The notes: generated by a model not told the origin, from the letters alone. A stretch of 64,000 nucleotides of DNA from Dorea sp. 5-2 (GCF_000403455.2 NZ_KE159723.1:14548-78547); one strand, 5' to 3'; numbered from the stretch's first letter, positions 25,202 to 34,824 are shown. Numbers and translations are program-made.

Positions 25202-27043
25202 TTGGAGCCGGTTTGCAGTACAGTTACCATTTTGCTGTTTTATCTTTTTACAGCGGCTGCTATGCACCCCGATTTAAACGAAATACAAGACGGCTCTACA
25301 TTATCCCTTGCTCTTGGAGCTGGAAATTTTATCATTTATGTTTTTGCATTTCTTTTTATAGGATATTCCTCTTTGGCTTTTCTTGGTTCAAGAGGAAAAC
25401 AATTAGGAATTTGTACAATTTTAGGAATGTCACCGAAGCAAATGAAAAAAATGTTGTTCGGGGAAAATATGTTGATTGGAATAAGTTCACTTATTACAGG
25501 TGTAATAAGCGGCGTACTCTTTTCAGGTTTGTTTTTCAAATTGATTCGCAATATATTTGTAACGATTTCGTTTGAAATGTACGTTCCTGTTTTACCGTTA
25601 CTTATTACCAGTGGTTTATTTTTGGTCATGTTTTTTGTTATTAGTTTTACAACACCTTATTTTATTTCGCATAAAAAAGTTTTGTGGTTTTTAAAAAGTG
25701 ATAAAGCTTATGCTGGAAACATAAAAATATCACCAGTAAAGATTTTCTTATCTATTGTATTGCTAGGAATGACATTATTCATCATGCTTCCGCAAGTAGG
25801 AAATAAATTAGGTGATTTCTGGACACCATTCGTATTCATTTTAATGATTATTTTTATTTTCCTTGTCACGCCGCAAATCGGAGCTGTTTATGTCAAAATT
25901 AAAAAATGTTCAAAAAAGCATTTAAGAGGAATTAACCTTTTCGCTAATTCAGAAGTTTCGACAACTGTAAAAGAAAATGGGCATATAATGTCATTAAATG
26001 CAGTTTTATTAACAATGTCTTTTTTGGCAATTTGTGCATTAGGTTCTATGCAAAGTAATGTTATAGAAGATGTGGAAAATATTACTCCATTTGCATACAC
26101 ATATATCGAAAGACCGGAAAATATCCGGGCAGAACAGGATATTGCATATTTAGACAAAGAACTTTTGTCAGATTCTTCTATTCAAAAAGTGGATTATGCA
26201 ATATTAAGAGAAAAATTCACTTACGGATTTCTAAGCGTAAGAGATTTTAATAAAATTCTTTCTGCTAAAGGAAAAGAAACAGTAAATTTAGGAAATAATG
26301 ATGTTCTAATTTTGTCGGGCAATGCAAATATGAATCAAGATAAGGTTTCTGTTCGAGAAGAAGCAGGACAATTATTAGATATGATTTCAATTTCTGAAAT
26401 GAATGTAAAATCGCATAAACAGATAGTCAGCACCTCAGGGAACTTTCAGGAAGTCTATGTTGTAAATGATTAGAATTGGAAGAAACTCAATCAGAGAAAT
26501 TTGAAAAATTTATATCTTGAATTTTATACAGGATATGAAGATTCGGATTGGTTAACTCATTTAAATACATCTGATAAACTGGAAAAAACTCTGGCACATG
26601 ATGACATTGATTATGATTATACTTATAGCTTTACAACACTTGGAAATTATTATAATACAGAATCCTTAATGCGAAAATTATGTACTTTTGTCGGTTTTTC
26701 AGTAAGCTTGATTTTCCTTATTGCGTCAGTAAGCCTTATTTACTTTAGACTATATACTTCTTTGGAAAGAGAAAAAAAGAAATATGAGTCCATGTATAAA
26801 TTAGGATTTTCCCAAAAAGAAATGTACCGTACAATCGGAAGAAAAATAAAAGTGTTATTATGGATACCGTTTCTTATTGCAATCATAATTATGTGGTCGG
26901 GAATTCTTTATATTGATTCTCAAAATGCTGTCAGCAGTTTTGGAATGTCAATAAAATACAGCATTACTTTCATTATCGTATATTTCATTTTCTATCGTTT
27001 TGTAAATGTAATTTATCGAAGAAAATTTTTGCTCAATATATGA
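25202..27043 (+). pseudogene. FtsX/BceB-like ABC transporter permease, 5'-truncated and frameshifted
   Basis: Two ORFs in the same frame (25202-26473 and 26501-27043) make one BceB-type permease. FIGYSSLAFLGSRGKQLGIC and SPKQMKKMLFGENMLIG form the first FtsX block; SLEREKKKYESMYKLGFSQK near the end is the second, and there are eight or more membrane segments. Between 26471 and about 26505 the best reading moves to another frame and back (ELEETQSEKFEKFI), so two compensating indels are present. The N terminus is replaced by the TTRAP start. No BceA ATPase remains. Confidence 0.75.
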
Positions 27044-27091
27044 TATATTTATAAATCATGCACTGCTTTATAGGAGAAAGGGGAAATATCT

Positions 27092-27349
27092 ATGGCTTGC
27101 ACAGAAGCATACAAGGAACATATCGAATACACATTTAACGCCTTTTGCAGAGTTGTCATACACTATGCAGCAATCAACGCATGGCGTGACAGGGATAAAC
27201 GGCGGCAAAGGGAAATATCCTTTGAATACCTCACAGAAGAAAAGTTTTACCCGTTCAGTACGTCAGATAAATATTTTACAGACCCTTACAAACAATACCC
27301 GGTTATGATATGCGGTCAGAGGGTTATCCTCACAAACGGAAGTGGATGA
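27092..27349 (+). pseudogene. Conjugative-element sigma-like protein, 3'-truncated
   Basis: The 85-residue product (FNAFCRVVIHYAAINAWRD, RQREISFEYLTEEKFYPFS) matches the N-terminal half of the small sigma-like proteins of Lachnospiraceae conjugative transposons. The helix-turn-helix half is lost after VILTNGSG. A GGAGAAAGGGG site precedes the ATG. Confidence 0.6.
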
Positions 27350-27352
27350 ATA

Positions 27353-27943
27353 ATGGCAAATATCTGTTGTGATGATGTCTATTTCTATTTTTAATCCAAT
27401 CCGAAACATCTTGCTGCATTGTGGGAAGACCTGGAGACATCCATCGTTTTCTGCCGCAATGAAGATCTGGCAGGAATCGGGAAACTGTTTGAATTAAAGT
27501 GTATTCCCGCAGAGGGTTTCTCCCTTCGAGAAACGGTCATCTCTATGGAACGGAATCAGGATAATATTTTTCTCAGTACCTCTGCAGCATGGTTTCTGCT
27601 TTATGACGCGTACCATGCGAGTGCCGAAGCCTATCAGGTGGATTTTGTCATGCAAAGCATAGAACCGGGGTGTAATATTTATATCAATACCGACCATTCC
27701 GGTCAGTATTTCCCTGACCACTATGCTGTATCCATCGAAGTCGAATCCTATCTGACGCCAGTAGATATTTCCGTAGGGAAGAAACTGGAATATGGAGAAT
27801 TGTTTACTACGGAGGCTGCTCTGCTGGAACGTTTTGCCGAACTGGGATATCCTGCGAATACACTGGAAATGTTGGATACGCTTTTAGAAGATACAGGAAT
27901 TGAGGTTCGCTGCTTTGAAGATCCTTTTTCCCTGAATGAATGA
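27353..27943 (+). pseudogene. Mobile-element protein (api92-like fold) with early stop codon
   Basis: From ATG 27353 the frame reads MANICCDDVYFYF, then TAA at 27392, then NPKHLAALWEDLETSIVFCR and onward to FEDPFSLNE. The start and layout resemble api92/DUF1281-like ferredoxin-fold proteins carried on conjugative elements. Translation could restart at TTG 27419, but no ribosome site is seen. Function unknown. Confidence 0.5.
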
Positions 27944-27963
27944 CAGACGAGGAGGCATGATGT

Positions 27964-28215
27964 ATGAAGATATACGTATTGTGCAGTTATGGAGACGGGT
28001 TGAACAATCCCGATGTCTCCACAGATTATCAGGAACTCTATGAAAAGATGGAGAAAAGCTACCGAATGACGCTGGATCACATTTCCCAGATATAAGAAGA
28101 ACAGGAAAATACCTATCTGAGCGGATACAGCGCCAGAGCTGTCATACATGGGGACTGGGTTGAATGGTCCATTACAGAGCTGGAACTTCCAAATTCGAAC
28201 ACTACAACGAAATGA
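27964..28215 (+). pseudogene. Small mobile-element gene with internal stop
   Basis: Starts MKIYVLCSYGDGLNNPDVST and is interrupted by TAA at 28093 after LDHISQI, resuming in frame as EEQENTYLSGYSARAVIHGD to the stop at 28215. The family is not recognised. The regular frame on both sides of the stop shows it was a gene. GACGAGGAGG precedes the start. Confidence 0.55.
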
Positions 28216-28237
28216 TTGCGTAACATTACCATTATCT

Positions 28238-28267
28238 GAGCCACTTTTTATGGAAGGGGCTCTTTTT
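28238..28267 (+). terminator. Short Rho-independent terminator
   Basis: GAGCC pairs with GGCTC, followed by TTTTT. It separates the decayed genes from the toxin-antitoxin operon. Confidence 0.55.
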
Positions 28268-28277
28268 AAAAATCCAG

Positions 28278-28306
28278 TTGTGAAAGCTGTACTCACAGGA
28301 TATAAT
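28278..28306 (+). promoter_or_regulatory. Promoter of the UPF0175/DUF3368 operon
   Basis: TTGTGA (28278-28283), a 17-nt spacer and perfect TATAAT (28301-28306) lie 60 nt before the first start codon. Confidence 0.7.
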
Positions 28307-28365
28307 AAATACAAAGAACTATATATTTTTGAAACTCAGAATAAGCACTTAAAGGAAGTGATTTT

Positions 28366-28647
28366 ATGACTTTTGCAGATGTTAATATTAAAGTACCGGA
28401 AGGCATGATCAGGTATCTTCGCCCAAGGAATCCGCGTGCGGAACTAGAAAGAAATGCACTTTTATTATATCCATATATCAGTGACAGGACAATCTCACAT
28501 GGGAAGGCCGCCGAAATCCTGGGTATTCCTAAATACGATTTAATTGAATTATACGACCATATGGGATTATCTTATCTGTCCATGGATATATCGGAAATTG
28601 AAAATGAGGTTGCCGACTGGGAAAAACTGAAGGAGGCACATTTATGA
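28366..28647 (+). CDS. UPF0175 family protein, probable antitoxin
   Basis: A 93-residue protein with the UPF0175 pattern NALLLYPYISDRTISHGKAA followed by EILGIPKYDLIELYDHMGL, a helix-turn-helix-like region. UPF0175 proteins are usually encoded just before a DUF3368 PIN-domain protein, as here, with a 4-nt overlap. By analogy with VapB it should neutralise the partner and bind the operon promoter. Confidence 0.8.
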   Translation: MTFADVNIKVPEGMIRYLRPRNPRAELERNALLLYPYISDRTISHGKAAEILGIPKYDLIELYDHMGLSYLSMDISEIENEVADWEKLKEAHL

Positions 28648-29138
28648 TTGTCATTTCAGATACGACACCTTTGATCTCCTTAATGAAAATTGGCCAGTTA
28701 AACCTGCTGAACCATCTTTTCGGTGAAGTACAGATTCCATCTGCCGTCTTTGAGGAACTCATATCAAATCCGAGATTCCCGGATGAAAGCAGACAGATCA
28801 GAGAATGTCCTTTTATCAAAAAGATAAATGTCACTGACACAAACGCCGTAAATTTACTCCGACGTTCTACGGGATTAGATGCTGGAGAAAGTGAAGCTAT
28901 CATACTGTCAGATTCTATTTCCGCTTCATTGCTTCTCATGGATGAGGCCAAAGGACGGGAGGTTGCCGCACAGATGGGCATACAGCTTATGGGAACCATC
29001 GGTATACTTCTGGTTGCCAATAATGGAAATCTCTTGTCCAAAGATCAGGTTTTAGAATGTATAGAAACCTTAAAAATAACCGGCCGGCATATCAGTGACA
29101 AATTGTACAAAAAATTGATCAAAAAATTATCTGATTAA
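28644..29138 (+). CDS. DUF3368 PIN-domain protein, probable toxin
   Basis: A 164-residue PIN-like protein. VISDTTPLISLMKIGQL carries the first acidic residue, GLDAGESEAIILS the central ones and LLMDEAKGREVAAQMGIQLM the last. MGTIGILLVANNGNL is typical of DUF3368. The family is thought to be a ribonuclease toxin paired with UPF0175. Intact, unlike the two other toxin-antitoxin remains nearby. Confidence 0.82.
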   Translation: MIVISDTTPLISLMKIGQLNLLNHLFGEVQIPSAVFEELISNPRFPDESRQIRECPFIKKINVTDTNAVNLLRRSTGLDAGESEAIILSDSISASLLLMDEAKGREVAAQMGIQLMGTIGILLVANNGNLLSKDQVLECIETLKITGRHISDKLYKKLIKKLSD

Positions 29139-29141
29139 AAA

Positions 29142-29174
29142 GAGAGTTGTCTTTACAGACAGCTTTCTTTTTAT
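29142..29174 (+). terminator. Rho-independent terminator
   Basis: An 11-bp stem (142-152 with 157-167 of 29000, two G-T pairs, TTAC loop) followed by a T-run. It ends the UPF0175/DUF3368 operon. Confidence 0.8.
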
Positions 29175-29175
29175 A

Positions 29176-29275
29176 GTGCGCCTTGCGGCGCACGTTTCTA
29201 AAGGGTGAAAGTCGTGTGTTCTGGTAGTGGGGAGGATACAATCAAGGTCAAGGGTGTCCTATTCATAACAAGGAT
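29176..29275 (+). mobile_element. 5' fragment of a probable class C group II intron
   Basis: Directly after the terminator T-run the sequence starts GTGCGCC, the usual 5' end of group II introns, then GCGGCGCAC, AAGGGTGAAAGTC and GGGGAGGATACAATCAAGG, which look like domain I of class C introns. Class C introns typically insert just downstream of terminator hairpins, as here. No reverse transcriptase ORF or domain V/VI follows, so only a fragment remains. The right border is uncertain. Confidence 0.45.
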
Positions 29276-29422
29276 TGAATAAAGATTCTTTGGTTGATTT
29301 ACTTCCCATAATCCATCATGATTTAAGTGTATCTCTATCAAATCACTTAAGGGGGGAAGCTCATTATTTCATATCATCTAAAAGCATCTATCAGCTCTGC
29401 AAAAAAATGCTTTGCTCATCGC

Positions 29423-29548
29423 ACATTGCTACGAGTTCAAATTTATTTAGAAAATGAGAAACGCCGAAAACCTTGAAAAATCAAATGTTTTCGGCGATGT
29501 TTTCAGCGTCGCTAAGAGGATTTGAACCTCCGGCCTACCGCTTAGGAG
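29423..29548. repeat. Left attachment repeat with partial tRNA-Arg
   Basis: These 126 nt match 41111-41235 with a few differences. They include the last 41 nt of tRNA-Arg (29508-29548) and its downstream terminator hairpin. Similarity ends inside the anticodon loop. This is the expected left junction of an element inserted in the 3' part of the tRNA gene whose intact copy is at 41195-41267. Confidence 0.85.
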
Positions 29549-29581
29549 TAGCCCCATTTGCTAGTAGGCAGCTCCCTCTTA

Positions 29582-29726
29582 GTGTTATCTAATCCCTGTA
29601 TTTCCTTGCTTGTCACGGGTTCAGAATGTTATCTCGTACCGACCTGTGACTGCTGATTTTAAGGCGTTTTAAATGCTCCTTTTAGCAGGCGATTAGCAAG
29701 GGGCTTGAATTTAGGGAAATGTTACG
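29582..29726. repeat. Dispersed 145-bp repeat, copy 2
   Basis: Second copy of the repeat described at 20061. It is followed without a break by the tail and body of an ORF6N gene, a unit that recurs at 40228-41077. Confidence 0.85.
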
Positions 29727-29803
29727 ATGTAAAGCCTTTCCCGATTAATACCTGCATTTCACAACTAATCCCAGAATAGATTAAGCTGTTTGTAGTTTTG
29801 TTT

Positions 29804-29824
29804 GAGGTCGCAATTTGCGACCTC
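29804..29824. repeat. Palindrome GAGGTCGCAA-T-TTGCGACCTC
   Basis: A perfect 21-nt palindrome immediately downstream of the ORF6N stop codon. Its core TCGCAAnTTGCGA recurs in the other palindromes linked to ORF6N genes. Confidence 0.85.
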
Positions 29825-29834
29825 AAAGAGTTTC

Positions 29835-30800
29835 TCATTCCTCTGTTTCCAGTTCCAACCTTTGCAGGATGTCTTTGATAATGCCTGCATCTTGAATTAG
29901 ATTGATTCCAAAACACTTTTTTCCTGCATCTTTCAAAGACGCTCCTATGTGATAGGCTGTCACTCGGTCAAGAATCAAAAACCTGTCATGGAATACTTTG
30001 GTATATTTTATTTTCAATGTCGGGTACTGTGCATTAAAATTCTTAACATCAGCTTTCGTCAGCTTAGTCTGTTTCTGCGTATAAATAGTTACTGCAACAT
30101 CAGACTTTTTCTTTGAAAGCAGATTCAATGTTCCAACATCCACATATCCGTCTATGAGAGTGATTTCCTTATATGCCTTTTGAATCAAATTCACTATCAA
30201 ACTGAACGCATCATAAATCTGTCCGTCAAAAAATACCTTTTGACTGGATTCCTCATGTTCGGATATGTACTCAAAAACTCTCTCAAAACGCTCATCTGTT
30301 TCCGCTTGGTAATTTATCTGGCGAACCTCCATTGCATTTAACCGCTCATACAGCAAAGATGTATTTGCCATATACTTCCGCATCTCCACAAAAGTGTCCA
30401 TAATCCTAATGCTTACTCGAATAGCAACATCACTACGCAAAACAGCAGAAAGCATTGCAATTCCTTGTTCTGTGAATACAAATGGCAATTTCCTACGCCC
30501 GCCATATCCATTATCATCCTCCAAACTTGAAATCACAAATTGTGATTTCAAGTTTTCATATTCCTCTTTCGTCAGTTGAAATCGGAATCTTTCTGGAAAT
30601 CTTGAAATGTTACGCTTTACTGCCTGATTTAATACTCTCGTTTCTACTTGATACAGCATCGCTAAATCACTGTCTATCATAACCTGCTGGTTACGGATAA
30701 CATATATCATACTTTTTATATCGGACTCTGCTGATTTAATGCTTATTTCTTGGGTAGCATTATTCGTCTTTGCCAGAGCTGTCTGTTCTGTATCAGCCAT
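29835..30800 (-). CDS. ORF6N domain protein with PLD-like C terminus
   Basis: A 321-residue protein. Residues about 28-110 form an ORF6N DNA-binding domain (MIYVIRNQQVMIDSDLAMLY, NISRFPERFRFQLT), followed by GGRRKLPFVFTEQGIAMLSA. The C-terminal part has KVFHDRFLILD and YHIGASLKDAG, a variant (H-x-R) of the phospholipase D-type HKD motif. ORF6N proteins occur in phages and mobile elements, often as antirepressors or nucleases; the exact role is unknown. The gene contains one palindrome and is flanked by two others. Its start at ATG 30800 has AGGGCGA-like sequence upstream. A damaged second copy lies at 40470-40967. Confidence 0.82.
   Translation of the reverse strand: MADTEQTALAKTNNATQEISIKSAESDIKSMIYVIRNQQVMIDSDLAMLYQVETRVLNQAVKRNISRFPERFRFQLTKEEYENLKSQFVISSLEDDNGYGGRRKLPFVFTEQGIAMLSAVLRSDVAIRVSIRIMDTFVEMRKYMANTSLLYERLNAMEVRQINYQAETDERFERVFEYISEHEESSQKVFFDGQIYDAFSLIVNLIQKAYKEITLIDGYVDVGTLNLLSKKKSDVAVTIYTQKQTKLTKADVKNFNAQYPTLKIKYTKVFHDRFLILDRVTAYHIGASLKDAGKKCFGINLIQDAGIIKDILQRLELETEE
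30523..30555. repeat. Palindrome inside the ORF6N gene
   Basis: A 33-nt sequence with 16-nt arms (AACTTGAAATCACAA with its exact complement around one central base). It lies within the coding sequence and encodes the LKSQFVISS segment between ORF6N and the GGRRKLPF block. Confidence 0.9.
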
Positions 30801-30854
30801 CTTTATCGCCCTTTCTATTTTGAAGTGTCACATTAGAACCTCAAAACTATGAGT

Positions 30855-30885
30855 AACTTGAAATCACAATTTGCGACTTCAAGTT
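30855..30885. repeat. Palindrome upstream of the ORF6N gene
   Basis: A 31-nt imperfect palindrome (13 of 15 arm positions pair) 55 nt before the ORF6N start, of the same family as the one inside the gene. Its position suits an operator. Confidence 0.85.
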
Positions 30886-31019
30886 CTGCTGCTTCGTATA
30901 TACTTAAACTTGAAATTCCAAATCGAAATACCAAGTTTTATGTACGCCTATTGTTTACTTTTACAGTATATCACAAATTTTTCTATGGGGATAGCTATAA
31001 ACTCATCTCTCCTGTATTT

Positions 31020-31967
31020 TTAAGCAGTCAAAATACTAATGAATATCGCTACAATTGAAATGATAATAGTAAGTATCATAAGTCTCTGATTATTTTTCGT
31101 ATAGTTTATTTCAGACAATACTTTTAGATAGGAAAAATTATTTTCATAAATTTTCTTGTACTTGGCTATGTCGTTCTCATGATACTCTTTCAAGTTCTGC
31201 TTTTTTCCAAAACTATAAAAGTCCCATGCTTCGTTAAATGCTGTATAGATGTCTTTTTCTTTTCTGCTTTCAACCTCCGAAACACTTTGCAGCTTATTAA
31301 GCAGCTTTTTAAATTCCTTGTTATAAACAATGCTTTTTCTCCCTGTCGAAAATTTTGAAAATTCTCTTTCAAATAGTTTCAATTCTCTATATCCGAAGAA
31401 ACAATAAAAAAACTCATTTCTATAGGTTGCAATATACTCACATATGTTAAACTGTGGAAAAAGGTTGTTTCCCGTAAGCATACAGTAATTGGGCTTGTCA
31501 AAATCGGAACAAATAACATAGTTCAATTTTTTATTATAATAGGCTATTACAATTCCTTTGAGATATAGCCTATCAATATCTAGTGGAACTTTCCTTATCC
31601 TATATTCCATATTAATTAACGGATTATTTTTCCCCTGTTCACTGTATAAAAAGCTTGTAATATAATGTTGACAAATTAGAGGAAAACTTTCTTCTGTCAT
31701 CTGTTCTGCCAACCAGTAGTCCATATCGTCTTTGCGTTTGCCTTCTTCTTTACTTATGCGATGCCATATTATATAATCTTTGGAAGTAAGGTTCCTAATA
31801 TTGTCATAGACAAATTGATTATAACTCTCTTCGTCTAAAGGCTTTTTAAATGTAAAGTCATATTCAATCAGTGCAAAATAACTGTTAATCTGCGCCCAAG
31901 TCGCTTTAATACTTTTTATATATTTATCCTCTAATAATTCAATCTCTGCAAAACTGTAGCCCAGCAA
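31020..31967 (-). CDS. Uncharacterised protein with C-terminal membrane anchor
   Basis: A protein of up to 315 residues, soluble and rich in aromatic and charged residues, ending in one strong membrane segment (MILTIIISIVAIFISILTA) at the very C terminus. The only start in reach is TTG 31967 with GGA 9 nt upstream; the open frame continues 10 codons further without an ATG, so the N terminus may be truncated. No family is recognised. Tail-anchored proteins of this size in mobile elements are sometimes abortive-infection effectors, but there is no direct evidence here. Confidence 0.55.
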   Translation of the reverse strand: MLGYSFAEIELLEDKYIKSIKATWAQINSYFALIEYDFTFKKPLDEESYNQFVYDNIRNLTSKDYIIWHRISKEEGKRKDDMDYWLAEQMTEESFPLICQHYITSFLYSEQGKNNPLINMEYRIRKVPLDIDRLYLKGIVIAYYNKKLNYVICSDFDKPNYCMLTGNNLFPQFNICEYIATYRNEFFYCFFGYRELKLFEREFSKFSTGRKSIVYNKEFKKLLNKLQSVSEVESRKEKDIYTAFNEAWDFYSFGKKQNLKEYHENDIAKYKKIYENNFSYLKVLSEINYTKNNQRLMILTIIISIVAIFISILTA

Positions 31968-32106
31968 ATTAAAGTTCCTATCTCCCGCACAAAAACGTCA
32001 AATTATAATCTCAGTTTTTAAACACTGTCTATAAAAGTGTGCTACAGGAGGCGGCACGTTTTCCTCTTGACCATCCCATGTCATTCCGATATAGTTTTTA
32101 TGGAAC

Positions 32107-32151
32107 AAAAAAAAGAGAAAGAACAGCCCTTTCCACAGTTCGTTCTTTCTC
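32107..32151 (-). terminator. Rho-independent terminator on the minus strand
   Basis: GAGAAAGAAC pairs with GTTCTTTCTC across a 17-nt loop, followed in the minus direction by eight T. It must have ended a minus-strand gene that is now lost or lies in the short open frames to its right. Confidence 0.75.
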
Positions 32152-32247
32152 TCGCATACCAGTGTGCCTGCCATATACGGGATCATGTCCCTCTCATGAG
32201 GCTCCGGCACCACCGACATATATTATGATAAGAGAAAATTCCCTGTT

Positions 32248-33216
32248 TTGCAAGCTGGTTCGTATAAAAAGTTCATCAAAGATCCTGTTCGATTCCTTTA
32301 TGGCCGGATTCCGTTCGGAACTGCAGACCTCAGTTACAAAGTCCATAAGAGAATCCAGCACAGCGAGGAAGATTACCAAATCATACCCGATATGCAGGAA
32401 GCCATCATCTCCGAGGAACAATGGCTGAGGGTGCAGGAGCTTCGCAAACACAAGCGCAGACCGACGAAAACCGGCAGGACAAGCCTTTTTTCGGGACTGC
32501 TCTACTGCTATGACTGCAAATCAAAAATGCACTTTGTAGCCGCCAAGAGCATGAAACGGAAACAGGAGCATTTCCGCTGTTCCCAATATAAATCCGGCAG
32601 AGGAAAATGCGCCATGCACTATATCCGTGATATTGTCCTTGAAAGGCTCGTGCTGGAAGCTGTCAGCGACTTATCCGATTTTGTACGCTGTTATGAGCCG
32701 GTATTCCTGTACCTGCTGGCAAAGAAAAACAACGCCATGCGGCAGAAGGAATACCAACAGCTTCAGAAAGCGGTGGAGAATGGCACAAAGCGGATAGCGG
32801 AAATCGACAGGCTGATTGAAAAGGTGTTTGAGCAGAACGCAGGCGGCATCCTCTCTGATGAACGGTTTGCTAAAATGCTCCAAAGCTATGAAAAGGAGCA
32901 GAAAGCATTGACGCAGGAAGTGGAAGAAAACCTCCAGACCTTGCAGAATGCCGAACAGAGGGTAGTGGATTTAAGGCTAGTCTTACGCACTTTGCGGGAG
33001 ATGACCGACATCAAGGAACTTACTCCTACGCTTGTCAATTCGCTGATTGAGCGTATCGAAGTCCACAACAGCGACAAGTCCAACGGTCACAGCCATGTGA
33101 AGGTAGATATTTATTTTACGGCGGTGGGCATGATAGATATTCCCACGGAAAAAGAAATCCTTGCCACGATGGAAGAAATACGGAACAACCCGCAAGACTT
33201 CAAATTTGTGGCGTAA
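32248..33216 (+). pseudogene. Large serine recombinase, N-terminally truncated
   Basis: The 322-residue product is the C-terminal part of a TnpX/TndX-like large serine recombinase. It has a recombinase segment (AIISEEQWLRVQELRKHKRR), a zinc ribbon (LLYCYDCKSKM and later Cys), a coiled coil (about 165-235) and a C-terminal domain ending IPTEKEILATMEEI. The catalytic resolvase domain with its serine nucleophile (about 150-200 residues) is absent, and the frame has no proper start. It cannot recombine DNA by itself. Confidence 0.8.
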
Positions 33217-33462
33217 CAAACGGATACGGCGCAGTCCTTCAAAGGAAGCTGCACCGCATCCTACATAAAAGTATCCTTATCTGGCGACAGCTAAGGCTGT
33301 TAGACCTCTACGGTTTATGGAGATTTTATTTCTAATATGTAGAAATTTGACTTCTACTTTCGGGGTGCAAAGTCCCCATGCGTTAATTAGGATTTTTTTA
33401 ACAAGCTTTCCTCTTGCTTCCTATCTGATATGTATGTATTAAACCCAATATCTATGGGCATG
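33217..33462. other. Region after the recombinase fragment
   Basis: About 250 nt without a gene. Sequence next to such recombinases often contains the element's attachment site, but no repeat supporting that is seen. Confidence 0.35.
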
Positions 33463-33497
33463 AAAAATCCCTCCAAACTTTAAACAGATTTGGAGGG
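33463..33497 (-). terminator. Terminator of the van operon
   Basis: CCCTCCAAA pairs with TTTGGAGGG, followed on the minus strand by ATTTTTC. It lies about 100 nt after the vanT racemase stop. Confidence 0.75.
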
Positions 33498-33528
33498 TAA
33501 AACTATTTTCATATGGGCATGAAGATAC

Positions 33529-33564
33529 AGCCCACCAAACACCGTTTTTTTTATTTGGTGGGCT
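33529..33564. repeat. Second hairpin after the van operon
   Basis: AGCCCACCAAA pairs perfectly with TTTGGTGGGCT around a 14-nt A/T-rich loop. It sits between the vanT stop and the terminator at 33463 and resembles it in sequence. Confidence 0.7.
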
Positions 33565-33597
33565 ATAAATTTAACTATAAGTCTTATCCCAAGGACT

Positions 33598-34824
33598 TCA
33601 AATTTTTCTATATTCCCGCATTTCTAGTTCATCAACATTGTCCAGAACATATTGCAATTCACGAATACGCTCCTTTTCCTCGGCAGGTACAAATCTGCTA
33701 TACTTTTTTATTGATACTCTGCCTAAACGACTTCCTAACTGGCTTAAAATCTCATTTGATATGGTGTCTATACTATCTGCTAGGTCAGCAGCCAAGATTT
33801 CACTATCTCCGCTTTTCCCAATCAATATAACCTCATCTCCACAAGACACCCCTTGAATACCTGTCACATCTATCATTAGCTGATCCATACAGATACGTCC
33901 GATAATAGCCGCTTTTTTTCCATTTATCAGAACAGCCCCTTTATTTGACAACTCACGGGGAATACCATCCGCATATCCTATCGTAACAGTAGCAATCTGC
34001 ATTTCTTTCGTGGCTTTATAAGTAAAGCCATAACCGATTGCTTCTCCTTTGTGTAACTGTTTCACACACGCAATTCTGGCTTTTAATGATAGGACAGGTT
34101 TCAATTTTATATCAGAAATTATTGTATCTCTCGGAGAGCTTAAAACACCATAGAGTGCGATTCCTAAACGTACATAATCAAATTTTAAAGATGGATAATT
34201 TAGTACGCCATAACTTCCTTGTATATGTGCTTTAAAATGACGGATGCCCTTTCTATGCAGCGAATTTATTACAGAATTAAATTCTGCAACCTGTTTCAGA
34301 GTAAGATTCCTTTCTGCATCACCAGCTTCGTCCGATACGCACAAATGGGAATAAACCCCCGTTATTTTCAAATTTTCAAACTCCCAGATTTTATAAATAT
34401 CTTTTATATTTTCGCTTCTTTCCCCCAAGCGGTGCATACCAGTATCTATCCCTATGTGGACAAATACAGCTTGTCCATAATCATTTAGTAATTTTGCATA
34501 TGGATAATCAATTACCGTCTGTGTCAGATCGTAATGTACTAAATCAGAAAATTGTTTCGGTGAAGTATATCCTAAAATCAATAATTGTCCTGAAATTCCT
34601 GCTTCTCTAAGCTCAATCGCCTCATTTACAGTCGCCACACAAAAATCTTTAATTCCTAAATCCTGCAAAGCTTCAGCAATGATAACAGCACCATGTCCAT
34701 AAGCATTTGCTTTAATTGCGGGCATGATTGCACATTGCGGGGAAAGAATATTTTTAAATTGGCTTATATTGTGAACCAGATTATCAATATTTAGTTCAAT
34801 CCATGCTCTTCCTTTTTGGTACAT
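33598..34824 (-). CDS. vanT: VanT-type serine/alanine racemase, catalytic part
   Basis: A 408-residue PLP-dependent racemase of the alanine racemase fold. AIKANAYGHG holds the PLP lysine; GSYGVLNYP and RLGIALYGV are also typical. In vanG-type clusters it supplies D-serine for VanG. In known VanT proteins this domain is fused behind a ten-helix membrane domain; here that domain is encoded separately, overlapping by 29 nt in another frame. ATG 34824 has AAGGGG 8 nt upstream, so independent translation is possible; a one-base indel in a T5 or G4 run is the alternative. Confidence 0.85.
   Translation of the reverse strand: MYQKGRAWIELNIDNLVHNISQFKNILSPQCAIMPAIKANAYGHGAVIIAEALQDLGIKDFCVATVNEAIELREAGISGQLLILGYTSPKQFSDLVHYDLTQTVIDYPYAKLLNDYGQAVFVHIGIDTGMHRLGERSENIKDIYKIWEFENLKITGVYSHLCVSDEAGDAERNLTLKQVAEFNSVINSLHRKGIRHFKAHIQGSYGVLNYPSLKFDYVRLGIALYGVLSSPRDTIISDIKLKPVLSLKARIACVKQLHKGEAIGYGFTYKATKEMQIATVTIGYADGIPRELSNKGAVLINGKKAAIIGRICMDQLMIDVTGIQGVSCGDEVILIGKSGDSEILAADLADSIDTISNEILSQLGSRLGRVSIKKYSRFVPAEEKERIRELQYVLDNVDELEMREYRKI

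Noticed and set aside
25138-25575. Plus-strand ORF of 145 codons
   Set aside because: It is an alternative frame of the permease gene at 25202, whose frame contains the FtsX-type blocks.
29508-29548. Second tRNA-Arg gene
   Set aside because: Only the 3' 41 nt are present; the D arm and 5' acceptor strand are missing, so it is an attachment-site remnant.
32037-32219. Short ORFs on both strands around 32.1 kb
   Set aside because: They overlap a terminator hairpin, have no recognised motif and no convincing start; probably remains of a deleted gene.
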